In this document: positions 51,711 to 60,496 of the stretch, one piece after another | How positions within the stretch are numbered: the first letter of the stretch is position 1 | Layout of the letters: each line of letters begins with the position of its first letter | Source: Chloroflexi bacterium GWB2_49_20 | Lineage (GTDB): Bacteria > Chloroflexota > Anaerolineae > Anaerolineales > Villigracilaceae | Assembly (NCBI GenBank): GCA_001796335.1 | Contig: MGMF01000004.1 | Coordinates: forward strand, 1 to 64,000 | Direction of reading: 5' to 3' | DNA length: 64,000 nt | Made by a program: the position numbers and the translations under genes | The notes under the pieces: generated by a model | Told to the model about the DNA's origin: nothing | Database searches by the model: none | The model's input: only the letters and a program-made list of their open reading frames with translations

Positions 51711-52481
51711 GTGAACCCATTCCAACCTCCAGCCAATACCCCGCCCGAAATGCCTCCACCGGGGAGCGTGCGGGTGGCGATGCCAACTTCGATCCCATAT
51801 GCCACCTACACCCTGATCGGTGTGACCGTGCTGGCTTTCCTTTTGCAGACCCTGACCAAGAATTTTCTGGGAGTTGATTACCTGGCTGCCTTTGGTGTCA
51901 AGTACGGTCAGTACATCCGCGCCGGTGAGATCTGGCGCCTGATCACCCCGCTCTTTTTACATGGCTCGCTGCTGCATATTGGCTTCAATATGTATGCCCT
52001 GTTCATTTTTGGGCGGGGCATGGAATCCCGCTTTGGGCGGGTGCGTTTCCTGGCGCTGTACTTCTTAAGTGGATTTTCAGGGAATGTGCTTTCCTTTGTG
52101 CTTACGCCCGAGGCCTCGCTGGGCGCTTCGACGGCAGTATTTGGCCTTCTGGCGGCTGAGGGTGTCTTCCTGTACCAAAACCAGGAGATCCTGCACGGAC
52201 AGGCCAGGCGGGCCATCATGAACCTGGTATACATGGCGGGTATTAACCTGCTGATCGGCTTCACCACCCAGGGGGTGGACAACTGGGGTCATATTGGTGG
52301 CATGCTGGGCGGGTTGCTGTTTGCCTGGTTTGGGGCACCCTACTGGAAGGTGGAGGGGTTTTTCCCCAACCTGCATGTGGTGGACGAGCGCAAGGGCAGC
52401 GGTCTCCTGGCCGGAAGCCTGGCTGTACTGCTGTTCTTCATCCCGATCGCAGCCATGGGTTTTATCTGGCCGGTAAAGTAG
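51711..52481 (+). CDS. Rhomboid-family intramembrane serine protease
   Basis: 256 residues from a GTG start, 11 bp after gmk. Six or seven TM segments. The first loop has WRLITPLFLHGSLLHIGFNMYALF with the His/Asn of the family; the catalytic serine is in LGASTAVFGLLAAE and the catalytic histidine in DNWGHIGGMLGGLLF. It cleaves membrane proteins within or near their TM helices. The target is unknown. The N-terminal 30 residues are Pro-rich and cytoplasmic. Confidence 0.9.
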   Translation: MNPFQPPANTPPEMPPPGSVRVAMPTSIPYATYTLIGVTVLAFLLQTLTKNFLGVDYLAAFGVKYGQYIRAGEIWRLITPLFLHGSLLHIGFNMYALFIFGRGMESRFGRVRFLALYFLSGFSGNVLSFVLTPEASLGASTAVFGLLAAEGVFLYQNQEILHGQARRAIMNLVYMAGINLLIGFTTQGVDNWGHIGGMLGGLLFAWFGAPYWKVEGFFPNLHVVDERKGSGLLAGSLAVLLFFIPIAAMGFIWPVK

Positions 52482-52579
52482 CCCACAGAAAATAGTCCCT
52501 AAAGGTTTCCTTTGCTAAAAAAGGTTCCCGAAAAGCATGTGTTCTGGTCTGGTAGTCGCCTTTAACGGTTAAAAAACCT

Positions 52580-53743
52580 TTAGGGACTGTCATCCATCAG
52601 CCGCAATAGCTGGTTAAGATTGATATCTGTGGGGATGCCAACCTTATGCCAGTGATAGCTGCAGCCGCAGTAATCCAGCAATAGTCCCTGGGCCGGAACG
52701 CCCAGGCTTTTAATCTCCCAGCCACCGGAGGCATTGGTCAGCGGGCAGGAAACCCCCACCAGGCCAACGGAATGCCCCGGGGAAAGTTCCGGCCGGTCAC
52801 CTGAAAAGACCTTCAGTTGATCGGGGATCATGAAAACCTGGAAGCCATGTTTTTCACCCAGGCGGGTGACCTGGTTGACCCGGCAGCCGGGTGTGCAGTT
52901 GGCGCAGCGTTCACCATACGGGGTTGATTTGGCCTGGCATTCTTCATCGGTTTGGGCTTTCAAGCAGGGCGGCACGATGACGATCTTCCCGGTCGTTTCG
53001 AGAAAACCTGCCCGCAGACTACGATTGAGCAGCTCGCTGCCCAGCATATTGAGATGATATTCCACCCGTTGCCGGCCGGTGAAGAGATTATCCTCGCGCC
53101 AGTGGTAACGGGGATGTGTGTTGGACAGGAAGGTTTCCACATGGCCGGTATACTCGCCCAGCCTCTCCAGGCTGTGGGATTCGAACCAGCCTGCCAGGTC
53201 AATTGCCTCCTGCAGGGCAGGTGATACTGCCCCGGGGGACAGGCTGGCAAAAAATTCCCGCCAGGCCTTCAGGCGTTTGACATCCTCCGAGAATTCACCG
53301 CTGGCTCGCAGCCATTCCAGCAGGACGTCCATATTTTTGAGGGTTGGCGGAACTGCCGGATGGTTAGGCTTTTTGTGAAGAGATAACAGCCCTCCCAGCC
53401 AGCCGCGCAGCAGGTCCACCCCTGGTTTCAAAATGTCACTGCGTTTGCGCAGGACAGCCAGCCAGGTTAAAAAGCGCCGTGCCCCTGCCCTGGAGGCCAG
53501 GGCGGATGGGGTGTAAACACGCCACAGTACCCCCAGGCTGAGAAGCTCAAAAACAGTCTCTTCCCGGTCCCGGGGGGAGATGTGCGGGGTGTGTTCGTTC
53601 CAGGACTGGAAGGATCCCAACAGTTCCGGCACCTGCTGAAAGGCATGCGCCAGGACCTCAGTGCTGAATGCCGAAATGGTCTGATAGTATTCGTCTGAGT
53701 TGTTGTGGCTGGCACGCAAGGAGTAAGTGATGATTTCCGGCAT
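52580..53743 (-). CDS. DUF116-family protein
   Basis: 387 residues from the ATG at 53743 (MPEIITYSLRAS); the frame is open to 53887 but without coding character, and no strong ribosome site helps. The N-terminal half is helical. The C-terminal DUF116 domain has IVIVPPCLKAQTDEEC, RCANCTPGC, GVSCPLTNASGGWE and LLLDYCGCSYHWHK, many cysteines suggesting an Fe-S cluster or metal. The family occurs mostly in anaerobes and has no established function. Confidence 0.75.
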   Translation of the reverse strand: MPEIITYSLRASHNNSDEYYQTISAFSTEVLAHAFQQVPELLGSFQSWNEHTPHISPRDREETVFELLSLGVLWRVYTPSALASRAGARRFLTWLAVLRKRSDILKPGVDLLRGWLGGLLSLHKKPNHPAVPPTLKNMDVLLEWLRASGEFSEDVKRLKAWREFFASLSPGAVSPALQEAIDLAGWFESHSLERLGEYTGHVETFLSNTHPRYHWREDNLFTGRQRVEYHLNMLGSELLNRSLRAGFLETTGKIVIVPPCLKAQTDEECQAKSTPYGERCANCTPGCRVNQVTRLGEKHGFQVFMIPDQLKVFSGDRPELSPGHSVGLVGVSCPLTNASGGWEIKSLGVPAQGLLLDYCGCSYHWHKVGIPTDINLNQLLRLMDDSP

Positions 53744-54072
53744 CTGAGGACCTGAGGTCTTGGGGATTGATGACAGGTATACCATCCGGACGACGCCATG
53801 TAAAGAGCGGGGCCAGGGGACAAATCCCCTATAAAGGGGGTCGAGTCTGGAACTTAAGATGATGGGGGTACAACACAAGAATAACACTATATCTCCAGCA
53901 TGTTTACTTGGGTTAATTCCCCAACTTTTTGTCGCTCAAAAGGATACAATTATTATATAAAAAAACCCAGCAAAATTTGTGCCTACCGGAGACTTAGTAT
54001 TGACGATTTGGAGCTAACTTTTCTCTTACCCCAAGCGTATTACTTATAGAACACTTTCTCAACACAGGAGCC
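53744..54072. other. Divergent intergenic region with possible sigma-factor promoter
   Basis: TTGTCG (53929-53934) and TATTAT/TTATAT around 53951-53958 form a plausible weak promoter for the sigma-factor gene at 54073. The remainder shows no gene. Confidence 0.3.
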
Positions 54073-54687
54073 ATGTACATGGAAGTACACCAAGCGGCAG
54101 CTCGGTTAAAGCAAGGAGATGTGAAAGGTCTGGAGGTATTGACGCGGACCTATTATCTGCAAGCCGTGCGAACCGCCTATCTGATAGTGCAGGACCAGGC
54201 GCTGGCTGAAGATGTGACCCAGACCAGTCTCGTCAATCTGTTCACAAAGATTGAACAGTTTGACGAGACCAGAGAGTTCCGACCTTGGTTCTTACGCATT
54301 GTGGTCAACAACGCCATCTCGGCTTGCCGCAAGCTGGAAAAGAATATCTCACTCGATGATGACCGTGAATATTCCGAAACACTGGCAGCGTTGGAAAGGT
54401 TATCTGAGAATGGCCGCGGTCCCGAAGATGACTATATCAGTGCTGAAAATCGTCAGGTGGTCTGGCAGGCATTGGAACAGTTAACCCCGCAACAGAGAGC
54501 CGCTGTGGTGCTGCGCTACTACCTCGAACTGAGCGAAAACGAGATAGAGCAGGAGCTGAAGAGGCCGAAAAGCACCATCAAGTGGGCGCTATTCTCCGCA
54601 CGCAGGAAGCTGCGCCAACTTCTGAAACCTTTGCACAGCGATGACGACCAACCCGAAGTAGTTCCGACAAATAAGGAGCGCATATGA
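54073..54687 (+). CDS. ECF-type RNA polymerase sigma factor
   Basis: 204 residues. Region 2 (VRTAYLIVQDQALAEDVTQTSLVNLF) and region 2.4 (FRPWFLRIVVNNAISACRK) are followed by a charged linker and region 4 (LTPQQRAAVVLRYYLELSENEIEQELKRPKSTIKWALFSARRKLRQLL). It directs transcription of an unknown stress regulon. Its stop overlaps the next gene (ATGA at 54684), the normal layout for a sigma/anti-sigma pair. Confidence 0.88.
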   Translation: MYMEVHQAAARLKQGDVKGLEVLTRTYYLQAVRTAYLIVQDQALAEDVTQTSLVNLFTKIEQFDETREFRPWFLRIVVNNAISACRKLEKNISLDDDREYSETLAALERLSENGRGPEDDYISAENRQVVWQALEQLTPQQRAAVVLRYYLELSENEIEQELKRPKSTIKWALFSARRKLRQLLKPLHSDDDQPEVVPTNKERI

Positions 54688-56039
54688 AAAGCCGACGCAT
54701 CAGATTGATCTTTGACCAGTTGGGAAAGCAAGCCTTTCCGGATGATACCGACCCCTGGACGTCCATTCAAACACGATTGGCAACAGAGCAAGCAATGATG
54801 AAACCTGGCCAGGTAAGCGACCAACCACCTCGAAGCCAGGTTCTTTCACGACCCCTGGTCCCACGAATTGCATTTGCCCTGCTTATAATAATATCCATAT
54901 TCATGCTCTCGCCAGGCAGACAAGCATTGGCCGAAACCTTACGGCACTTGTTCTGGCCCACTTCCAAGGAACAATTTCCGCCTCTAACCAGCCAGCAACT
55001 GGCTACACCCACATTTGCACCTACGTTTGCAGCCACCCTGGCCTCTGCTCAGAACCCGAAACCGACCGAGACCCTGGTGCCTGTTCCCACCAATCTATCG
55101 CCTGATTTAATTAGCGCATGTGGGATCGACCCGTATGGCTACGCCTGTAAGATCGCCCGGGCTGAAAAGCAGGCCGGCTTCGATGCCAAAGAATTTCCTG
55201 CTGACCCTGAAGGATTCGTCTTTAGAGCTGTAGAGAAAGCTATTTCTGGTGAGGTATGGATCAGATACAATGTGATCGGTGGAGGAGGATATTTGTATTG
55301 GAGCCAGGGGATAGGGGAGTTTCCGGAATTCACGGGAGCTGCTCCCGAGAGCGCGATCGAGGAAGTTCAGGTGGGAGAGAACCGTGGAGAATATGTCGCC
55401 GGAATCTATGGTTCTGGGAACGTACTCCCAGCGGAATATACCTGGTCGTCCTGCTGCCGGCAACGTCTGCGCTGGACGGATGGGGAGCGGTGGTATGAGC
55501 TGGATAAGCAGGCCGCGCTGCCTCAAACCGATTACATGACCCGGGAAGCAATGATCCAAATGGCGACGCAGATGGTAGATCAACCCTCTCCTACCCAAAG
55601 CCTGAGAGCCGATTATCTGACCAGCTTAACTGAAGCTTCCCAATTGACAGAATTTGAGATCCTAGCGCCAAGCATCCTTCCTGATGGTTTCAGGTTTGAC
55701 TACGCAAGTTATGACAAAGACCTTTCCCAATTACGGTTAACCTATACCCCAGGCGGCACCCAGGGCTCTGAACCAGGCGCTGCTTCCATATTGATCATCG
55801 AAACCCCACTCGACAAGCTATCCCTGGCTCCGGGTGTTATTGGGGAAGAACTCAAGGGAGAGACGGTGAACATCAATGGATATCCCGGTACCTACTTTTC
55901 TGATAACCCTTACGACCACTGGCTAACCTGGCGGACCAGCTCGCTGAAAATAACACTAATGGTATATTCAACAAAAGAATTATATGGTGGCAGTTTTACC
56001 AAAGAGCAGATTTTGGAGATGGGGAAATCGATGAAATAA
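54684..56039 (+). CDS. Putative membrane anti-sigma factor with two DUF4367-like domains
   Basis: 451 residues. The N-terminal about 60 cytoplasmic residues (RIRLIFDQLGKQAFPDDTDP) would bind the sigma factor. One TM segment (IAFALLIIISIFMLSP) is at about 65-85, followed by a Thr/Pro linker. Two related extracellular modules follow at about 165-300 (GFVFRAVEKAISGEVWIRYN... TREAMIQMATQMV) and 320-450 (PSILPDGFRFDYASYDKDLS... TKEQILEMGKSM). These resemble DUF4367 sensor domains of anti-sigma factors. The first module contains a Cys-Cys pair. The role is inferred from coupling with the sigma gene. Confidence 0.7.
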   Translation: MKSRRIRLIFDQLGKQAFPDDTDPWTSIQTRLATEQAMMKPGQVSDQPPRSQVLSRPLVPRIAFALLIIISIFMLSPGRQALAETLRHLFWPTSKEQFPPLTSQQLATPTFAPTFAATLASAQNPKPTETLVPVPTNLSPDLISACGIDPYGYACKIARAEKQAGFDAKEFPADPEGFVFRAVEKAISGEVWIRYNVIGGGGYLYWSQGIGEFPEFTGAAPESAIEEVQVGENRGEYVAGIYGSGNVLPAEYTWSSCCRQRLRWTDGERWYELDKQAALPQTDYMTREAMIQMATQMVDQPSPTQSLRADYLTSLTEASQLTEFEILAPSILPDGFRFDYASYDKDLSQLRLTYTPGGTQGSEPGAASILIIETPLDKLSLAPGVIGEELKGETVNINGYPGTYFSDNPYDHWLTWRTSSLKITLMVYSTKELYGGSFTKEQILEMGKSMK

Positions 56040-56066
56040 TCCAGTAACAGGATTGAAAAAACTAAC

Positions 56067-56100
56067 AAGATGGACAGAATAAATCTTTTCTGTCCATCTT
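56067..56100 (+). terminator. Rho-independent terminator of the sigma/anti-sigma operon
   Basis: 13-bp perfect arms AAGATGGACAGAA and TTCTGTCCATCTT around TAAATCTT, followed by CGTCATCTTC. The T-run is poor, but the stem is long. Confidence 0.65.
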
Positions 56101-56200
56101 CGTCATCTTCGCCCTCGCGGGGATGCAGTGCGAAGAGTCTTGATACAGCAGAGTATGCTTGCCTTTCATTGGTTAAGCTATCAGGTGGTTAGAAATTTTT

Positions 56201-56525
56201 CTATATATAGACCTTCAACAGTTCAGTGAAATTATCTTTAAACCCATCCAACCACGCCTCGATAAAAGTCCTTTGTTTAAATAATGGCAATAGATCCCGA
56301 GCTAGATCAACTGGTTTCAGGGATCCTATCTTCTCGTTCAATGCTTGCATCGCAGAACATAACGAAATATCATCGCTCCAGGGCGCCAGAAATCGGATCC
56401 AGCCACCGCTGTTCCAAGCCCACAGAGATCAAAACATGATCCGGTTTGACCCACTCGACAATGGATAATGTTTGTTCGTCGTTGGTTAACAATATTTTAA
56501 TTTCGCCCTTCTGTATATCTATCCG
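56201..56525 (-). pseudogene. Decayed 3' continuation of the beta-propeller lipoprotein
   Basis: Directly after the TAG of the next gene the same frame continues RIDIQKGEIKILLTNDEQTL, then SIVEWVKPDHVLISVGLEQR, to a TGA at 56370-56372. GTSI-stop-RIDIQKGEIKIL reads like one propeller strand with Tyr (TAT/TAC) mutated to TAG. In another frame the text goes on (WSDDISLCSAMQALNEKIGS to LLKVYI, stop 56201-56203). This indicates a nonsense mutation plus at least one frameshift, or two fused fragments. Confidence 0.55.
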
Positions 56526-57326
56526 CTATATGGATGTTCCAGTTGGATAACAAGGATCACCATAAATAATTACGAAAAGTACGATCTGCCCATCAGGTGA
56601 CCAGGTAAAATCCCCCACCCACCAATAATCAACCTTGTCAGGTATTGTGAATGGGATGTGTTGCACTTCATCACTCACGATATCATATGACCCTACATCC
56701 GCTTTTTGTCCGTCATAATAAACTAGGCGGGTAGCGTCTGGAGACAGGGAAACACCGCTTTTTAATCCTAAAAGGAGCGAACGGATAATTCCGGTGTCCA
56801 GTTCCACCTGGCGAATGTTATCCTGGAATCCGCCAATCGGCTGACATCCATCCGGTATGATACTGTCATAGAAATATAAAAATTTGCCATCGGCTGACCA
56901 ACCCAGGAGATCGGGGATTGAATAACCCAAGCCTTGTTCTTTCCATTCATTCACCAATACCCAATTCACCTCTTCATTCCATTCACCACGAACGCAGTTT
57001 ACGGTGGCACGAATGAAAAACTGGTTATCATACTTCTGGCGGGCAAAGTCTTTTATCGACCACGCCTGAAGCCTTTCCCAGGCGCAACGACCATCAGGTG
57101 AATAAAAGGTTTGTTTTTCAACAGATAGATCGGAAAAAACAGCAGATGCAATGTCGAATGGGCTAAGGGTGGAGGTAGGGCTGGGAATTGTCGCTGAAGG
57201 ATACAAGGTTGAAGTGGATCTCAGGGGAAGCTCTATAGTGGCTGCCAGGTCAGGGGTGGGTGAAATTGGGTTGCAACCTACGAGGGCGAAGGTAAATAAT
57301 GTCAGAAAAACAGTGCTTATTTTCAT
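56526..57326 (-). CDS. Lipoprotein with TolB/WD40-like propeller, truncated by an in-frame TAG
   Basis: 266 residues with AGGAG before the ATG. The signal peptide ends in a lipobox (ALVGC), then a Ser/Thr/Pro linker. The body shows propeller blades with the SADGKFLYFYDSIIPDGCQP, SPDATRLVYYDGQKA and SPDGQIVLFVIIYGDPCYP pattern. The stop is a TAG after GTSI, but homologous sequence continues beyond it, so the protein is probably missing its last blade. It may be non-functional. Confidence 0.6.
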   Translation of the reverse strand: MKISTVFLTLFTFALVGCNPISPTPDLAATIELPLRSTSTLYPSATIPSPTSTLSPFDIASAVFSDLSVEKQTFYSPDGRCAWERLQAWSIKDFARQKYDNQFFIRATVNCVRGEWNEEVNWVLVNEWKEQGLGYSIPDLLGWSADGKFLYFYDSIIPDGCQPIGGFQDNIRQVELDTGIIRSLLLGLKSGVSLSPDATRLVYYDGQKADVGSYDIVSDEVQHIPFTIPDKVDYWWVGDFTWSPDGQIVLFVIIYGDPCYPTGTSI

Positions 57327-57509
57327 GACTTATTACTCCTCTCTTACCAGAAATAACTCTTAACGTGGTGCCTCATGCTCGTTCTCCTCAGCTTATACGC
57401 CGTTGCGACCTAATGATTTGGATCAGCGGCAGCGGTAGTTTTTGCAAGGCTGCTTACATTATCGTACCATTTCTTGCCAATCACTCACCGTACTCGCAGC
57501 AGCAAATGC

Positions 57510-58676
57510 CTATTGCCCGCCAACCAGAAATGCATTTCCAGGCAATCCGATTGCCTTTTGTGCACCTGTATATGCATTTACCCAAATAACTTCCTCTCTG
57601 CCTCTAAGCAGCAACCACTCGCCATCTGTGCTGATCCGTTCCAGATAAAATGCGGCCTCAGTCCCATTCGATGGTTGAGACATCTCTCCAGACTCGGTAT
57701 CCAACTGCCATAACCCATAGGGCTCTGGCCCTGAGGGAGGAGCATCCCAGTAATAACCAGACATAAGGTTAAAATATAATATCCGGCTGTCTGGCGACCA
57801 TAAAAAGCTCCCGGGTATAAAGCTTGGAGCCTTTGGAAGTTTGTATGTTCGTGGAGGCGTTCCAGGCAATGAAGTTAAGTCAAAAATGCCTAAAGTGTTT
57901 TCTAAGGGGTCATAACTTGGGTTCAAGGTAGCCAGGAGACGTCCATCCGGAGCCAGAGAGGCGACCAACTCTCCTTGAAAAGCAAGTTCTTGAGCGATCT
58001 CGCCTTTTTTAATGTCAACCAAGAATATCCTCCCAAAGTCAGTACTTTGACCGGTATATAACAAATAAAGACCAAGATTGTCTTTTGTCGACCCTAAAAT
58101 CCTCATTGCGTTTGGATATGTTATGACAGGGGTTATCGTATCCAGGTTGAGATCATAGAAACCAACCTTGCAGGCCATGCTGAATTCAGCCTGAGGATCG
58201 TCTACGATTGTTATAAAGAAAACATTGTGTCCTTCGCTGGCGGAGATAAAATTGCCATACCTGGCTGGTTTATCAAAGTTGAAAATCATTTCGGTCGTGC
58301 TGTCACTCAGCTTAAGTCGCTGAATTCCTTGCTCGCGCATTACAAGCAGGATATTACCGGTTCGGAACGCTGCTAAAATTTGGTCGGCATCCGGAAGGTT
58401 GGCAATTTCTTTTCCGGGTGGATCTCCGACCTGTTCAAATAATTTATTATCCAGGATGTAAAAAAGTGCAGGCAGTGTCACATCACTGGAAACTGTTGGA
58501 TTAGGCAGTGTCTTTTCAATAGGAATTGTTGGAGTAGGCGTCAGGGTTTGTGAAGGGGAAACCGTTGGGCTGGGATTAATGGGGATGACTGTTGATTGGG
58601 TCGGTTCGTCAACACCTGCACAACCGGTCAAGAACAAGGCGCACACCAATAGAAGATGGAACTGTAGTTTGCTCAT
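57510..58676 (-). CDS. Lipoprotein with TolB/WD40-like beta-propeller
   Basis: 388 residues. Signal peptide with lipobox LFLTGC at about residue 19, then a linker (NPSPTVSPSQTLTPTPTIPI). Propeller-like repeats include SLAPDGRLLATLNPSYD, WSPDSRILYFNLMSGYYWDA and ISTDGEWLLLRGREEVIWVN. It is related to the 56526 product and probably arose by duplication. Extracellular, anchored to the membrane; ligand unknown. The gap to its neighbour (57327-57509) holds nothing recognised. Confidence 0.7.
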   Translation of the reverse strand: MSKLQFHLLLVCALFLTGCAGVDEPTQSTVIPINPSPTVSPSQTLTPTPTIPIEKTLPNPTVSSDVTLPALFYILDNKLFEQVGDPPGKEIANLPDADQILAAFRTGNILLVMREQGIQRLKLSDSTTEMIFNFDKPARYGNFISASEGHNVFFITIVDDPQAEFSMACKVGFYDLNLDTITPVITYPNAMRILGSTKDNLGLYLLYTGQSTDFGRIFLVDIKKGEIAQELAFQGELVASLAPDGRLLATLNPSYDPLENTLGIFDLTSLPGTPPRTYKLPKAPSFIPGSFLWSPDSRILYFNLMSGYYWDAPPSGPEPYGLWQLDTESGEMSQPSNGTEAAFYLERISTDGEWLLLRGREEVIWVNAYTGAQKAIGLPGNAFLVGGQ

Positions 58677-58884
58677 TTAAAAACTCCTTCCCTTATCCCT
58701 TAAAAAACAGTATCACCCCAGTATTACATAGAATGCTCGAGGTAAGCGCCTTTGCATGGTTTGAGACCTGCCCCTAAAAAATGGGACCTTTTGGTGGTCA
58801 AGTGCTTGTCAGGGACAGGCTCCCCACTGGGAGTGATTACCCTGCGGGTACGATGTCGCGAAAAACCCCGAGATAATTAAAATT

Positions 58885-59085
58885 CTACTTTGTCCTGCCG
58901 TCACTCATCATAATGAAAAAAGCTAAAGGGCCAATTATCGGGATCAGCACAATGATGAGAACCCATATTACCTTTACTGTTACATCCATTGTGCGTCTTC
59001 ATAGATTCCATAGCGCAAACAGCATTAATAGAAACCAGGCAAGGATTGGAATGATATTGAGCAGGATAACTAAATATGTGCCCAT
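58885..59085 (-). pseudogene. Small PLDc_N-like membrane protein gene with an in-frame TGA
   Basis: The ATG at 59085 has AAGGAAG upstream. It encodes MGTYLVILLNIIPILAWFLL, then MLFALWNL, and meets TGA at 58999-59001. The same frame then continues RRTMDVTVKVIWVLIIVLIP and IIGPLAFFIMMSDGRTK to TAG at 58885-58887. Joined, the two halves have the layout of the phospholipase-D N-terminal (PLDc_N) family, two TM helices with KxxWVLIIxxxPxxGPLxYF. A nonsense mutation is likely; the second half could also be made separately from ATG (Met-Asp-Val). No other gene lies in 58677-59118. Confidence 0.55.
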
Positions 59086-59118
59086 GAAACAAACTTCCTT
59101 TCAAGAGCAGGTGTAGCG

Positions 59119-60471
59119 CTACTCGTATTTCAAGGCGATGACGGGAACCATGGTGGCGGCGCGCAAGGCCGGGTAAAGGCCGGAGATCAAACCGATCAGG
59201 GTGGAGAACAGCAGCGCAAAGATGGGCAGCCAGGCCGGGGTGTAAACTGCCACGCTGGGCGGGGCGCCGCCTTGCGTACTGACCTGCCCGGCCAGGTAGA
59301 CGATGGCAACCACGTTCAAGGCCTGCCCGGACAACCAGCCGATCAGCACGCCTCCCAGCCCGCCCACGAAACCGATACCGGCGGCTTCTCCCAGGAAGAT
59401 GGTAAGCACATCCCGGTTGGTGGCGCCGATGGCTTTCATCAATCCAATTTCACGGGTGCGCTCGAGGATGGCCATGGCCATAGTATTGGCGATGCCGATG
59501 GCGGCCACCAGCAGGGCAATGGCGCCCACGCCTCCAAAGATGACCTGCAGGATCTGGTAGAAATTGTTGATGCCCTGAACGAAGGAGAGCGGCGTATAGG
59601 CTTGGAATCCCAGTGCCGTGATCTGATCGTTCACATCCACCACATGGTCGACACTATCCACCTTGACCACCACCTGGTTGTAGCCAGACTTGTTGTAATT
59701 GATGCGCGTTCCGGAGACCCACTCATTATAAGCTTTGAGATCATCCAGGCCCATGTAGATGGACCAGTCTGACTCGCCCAGGGTCTCGGTGAGGACACCG
59801 ACCACGTGCAGTGCAACAGTCTTGCGGATCTCATTCCCTTCGTTGTCCCACTTTATGAATATAAATGAGAGGGACTGATCGTACAGGTCGGGCGGAGACG
59901 GGGGTTCCTGCCCGGGACGCAAATAGGGGTTGTAGAAGTTGTTGGCTAATTGTGAACCGATGATAATGGTGCCTTTACCCAGATCGAGGCTGCCCTGTCC
60001 GGCTTTCAGCCCCAGTTCGCCCAGGTTGCTGCTGCCAACACCGATGATATTGGCTCCGCCCTCCAGGCGCTTATATTTGATGGTGATACCGCCATAAAAA
60101 AAATCGCGCGGGATGACAGCGACGACGCCCGGGAGGGCACGCAGCGTGTCCAGGGCATCGTTCGTGAGCAGTGTTGTCCCAGTGGATGATCCGCCGCCGG
60201 AACCCCCGCCTGCCATCGCCACTTTTACGCCGCTCATGCCGCGTCCACCCCCCACCTCTTCCATGGAATACCCGGGGGAAACCTGGATCTGGGTCAGGTC
60301 GCCAATGCCATACAGTTGTTCATTGGCATTGCGCTGCAAGCCGATGGCAAGCGAGACCAGCACCACTACTGCTGCGGTACCGATCACCACGCCGATGGCC
60401 GTCAGGGCTACGCGTCCCTTGCGGCGGTTGAGGTTGCCTAAAACCAGGCGGATGAGATCAAGAAATTTCAT
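59119..60471 (-). CDS. MacB/FtsX-type ABC transporter permease
   Basis: 450 residues. An N-terminal TM with NLNRRKGRVALTAIGVVIGTAAVVVLVSLA is followed by a large extracellular (MacB-PCD) domain at about 50-300, then the three C-terminal TMs of the FtsX fold (VGAIALLVAAIGIANTMAMA, ILERTREIGLMKAIGATNRD, SALRAATMVPVIAL). Such permeases act as mechanotransmitters for lipoprotein or peptide export with a LolD/MacB ATPase. Last gene of the minus-strand module. Confidence 0.88.
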   Translation of the reverse strand: MKFLDLIRLVLGNLNRRKGRVALTAIGVVIGTAAVVVLVSLAIGLQRNANEQLYGIGDLTQIQVSPGYSMEEVGGGRGMSGVKVAMAGGGSGGGSSTGTTLLTNDALDTLRALPGVVAVIPRDFFYGGITIKYKRLEGGANIIGVGSSNLGELGLKAGQGSLDLGKGTIIIGSQLANNFYNPYLRPGQEPPSPPDLYDQSLSFIFIKWDNEGNEIRKTVALHVVGVLTETLGESDWSIYMGLDDLKAYNEWVSGTRINYNKSGYNQVVVKVDSVDHVVDVNDQITALGFQAYTPLSFVQGINNFYQILQVIFGGVGAIALLVAAIGIANTMAMAILERTREIGLMKAIGATNRDVLTIFLGEAAGIGFVGGLGGVLIGWLSGQALNVVAIVYLAGQVSTQGGAPPSVAVYTPAWLPIFALLFSTLIGLISGLYPALRAATMVPVIALKYE

Positions 60472-60496
60472 ACCATTCCTGCCAGGTGGAGCTTAC

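Noticed and set aside
53160-53190. GGATTCGAACC-like text resembling a tRNA T-arm
   Set aside because: It lies within the DUF116 gene and no acceptor or anticodon stems can be formed around it.
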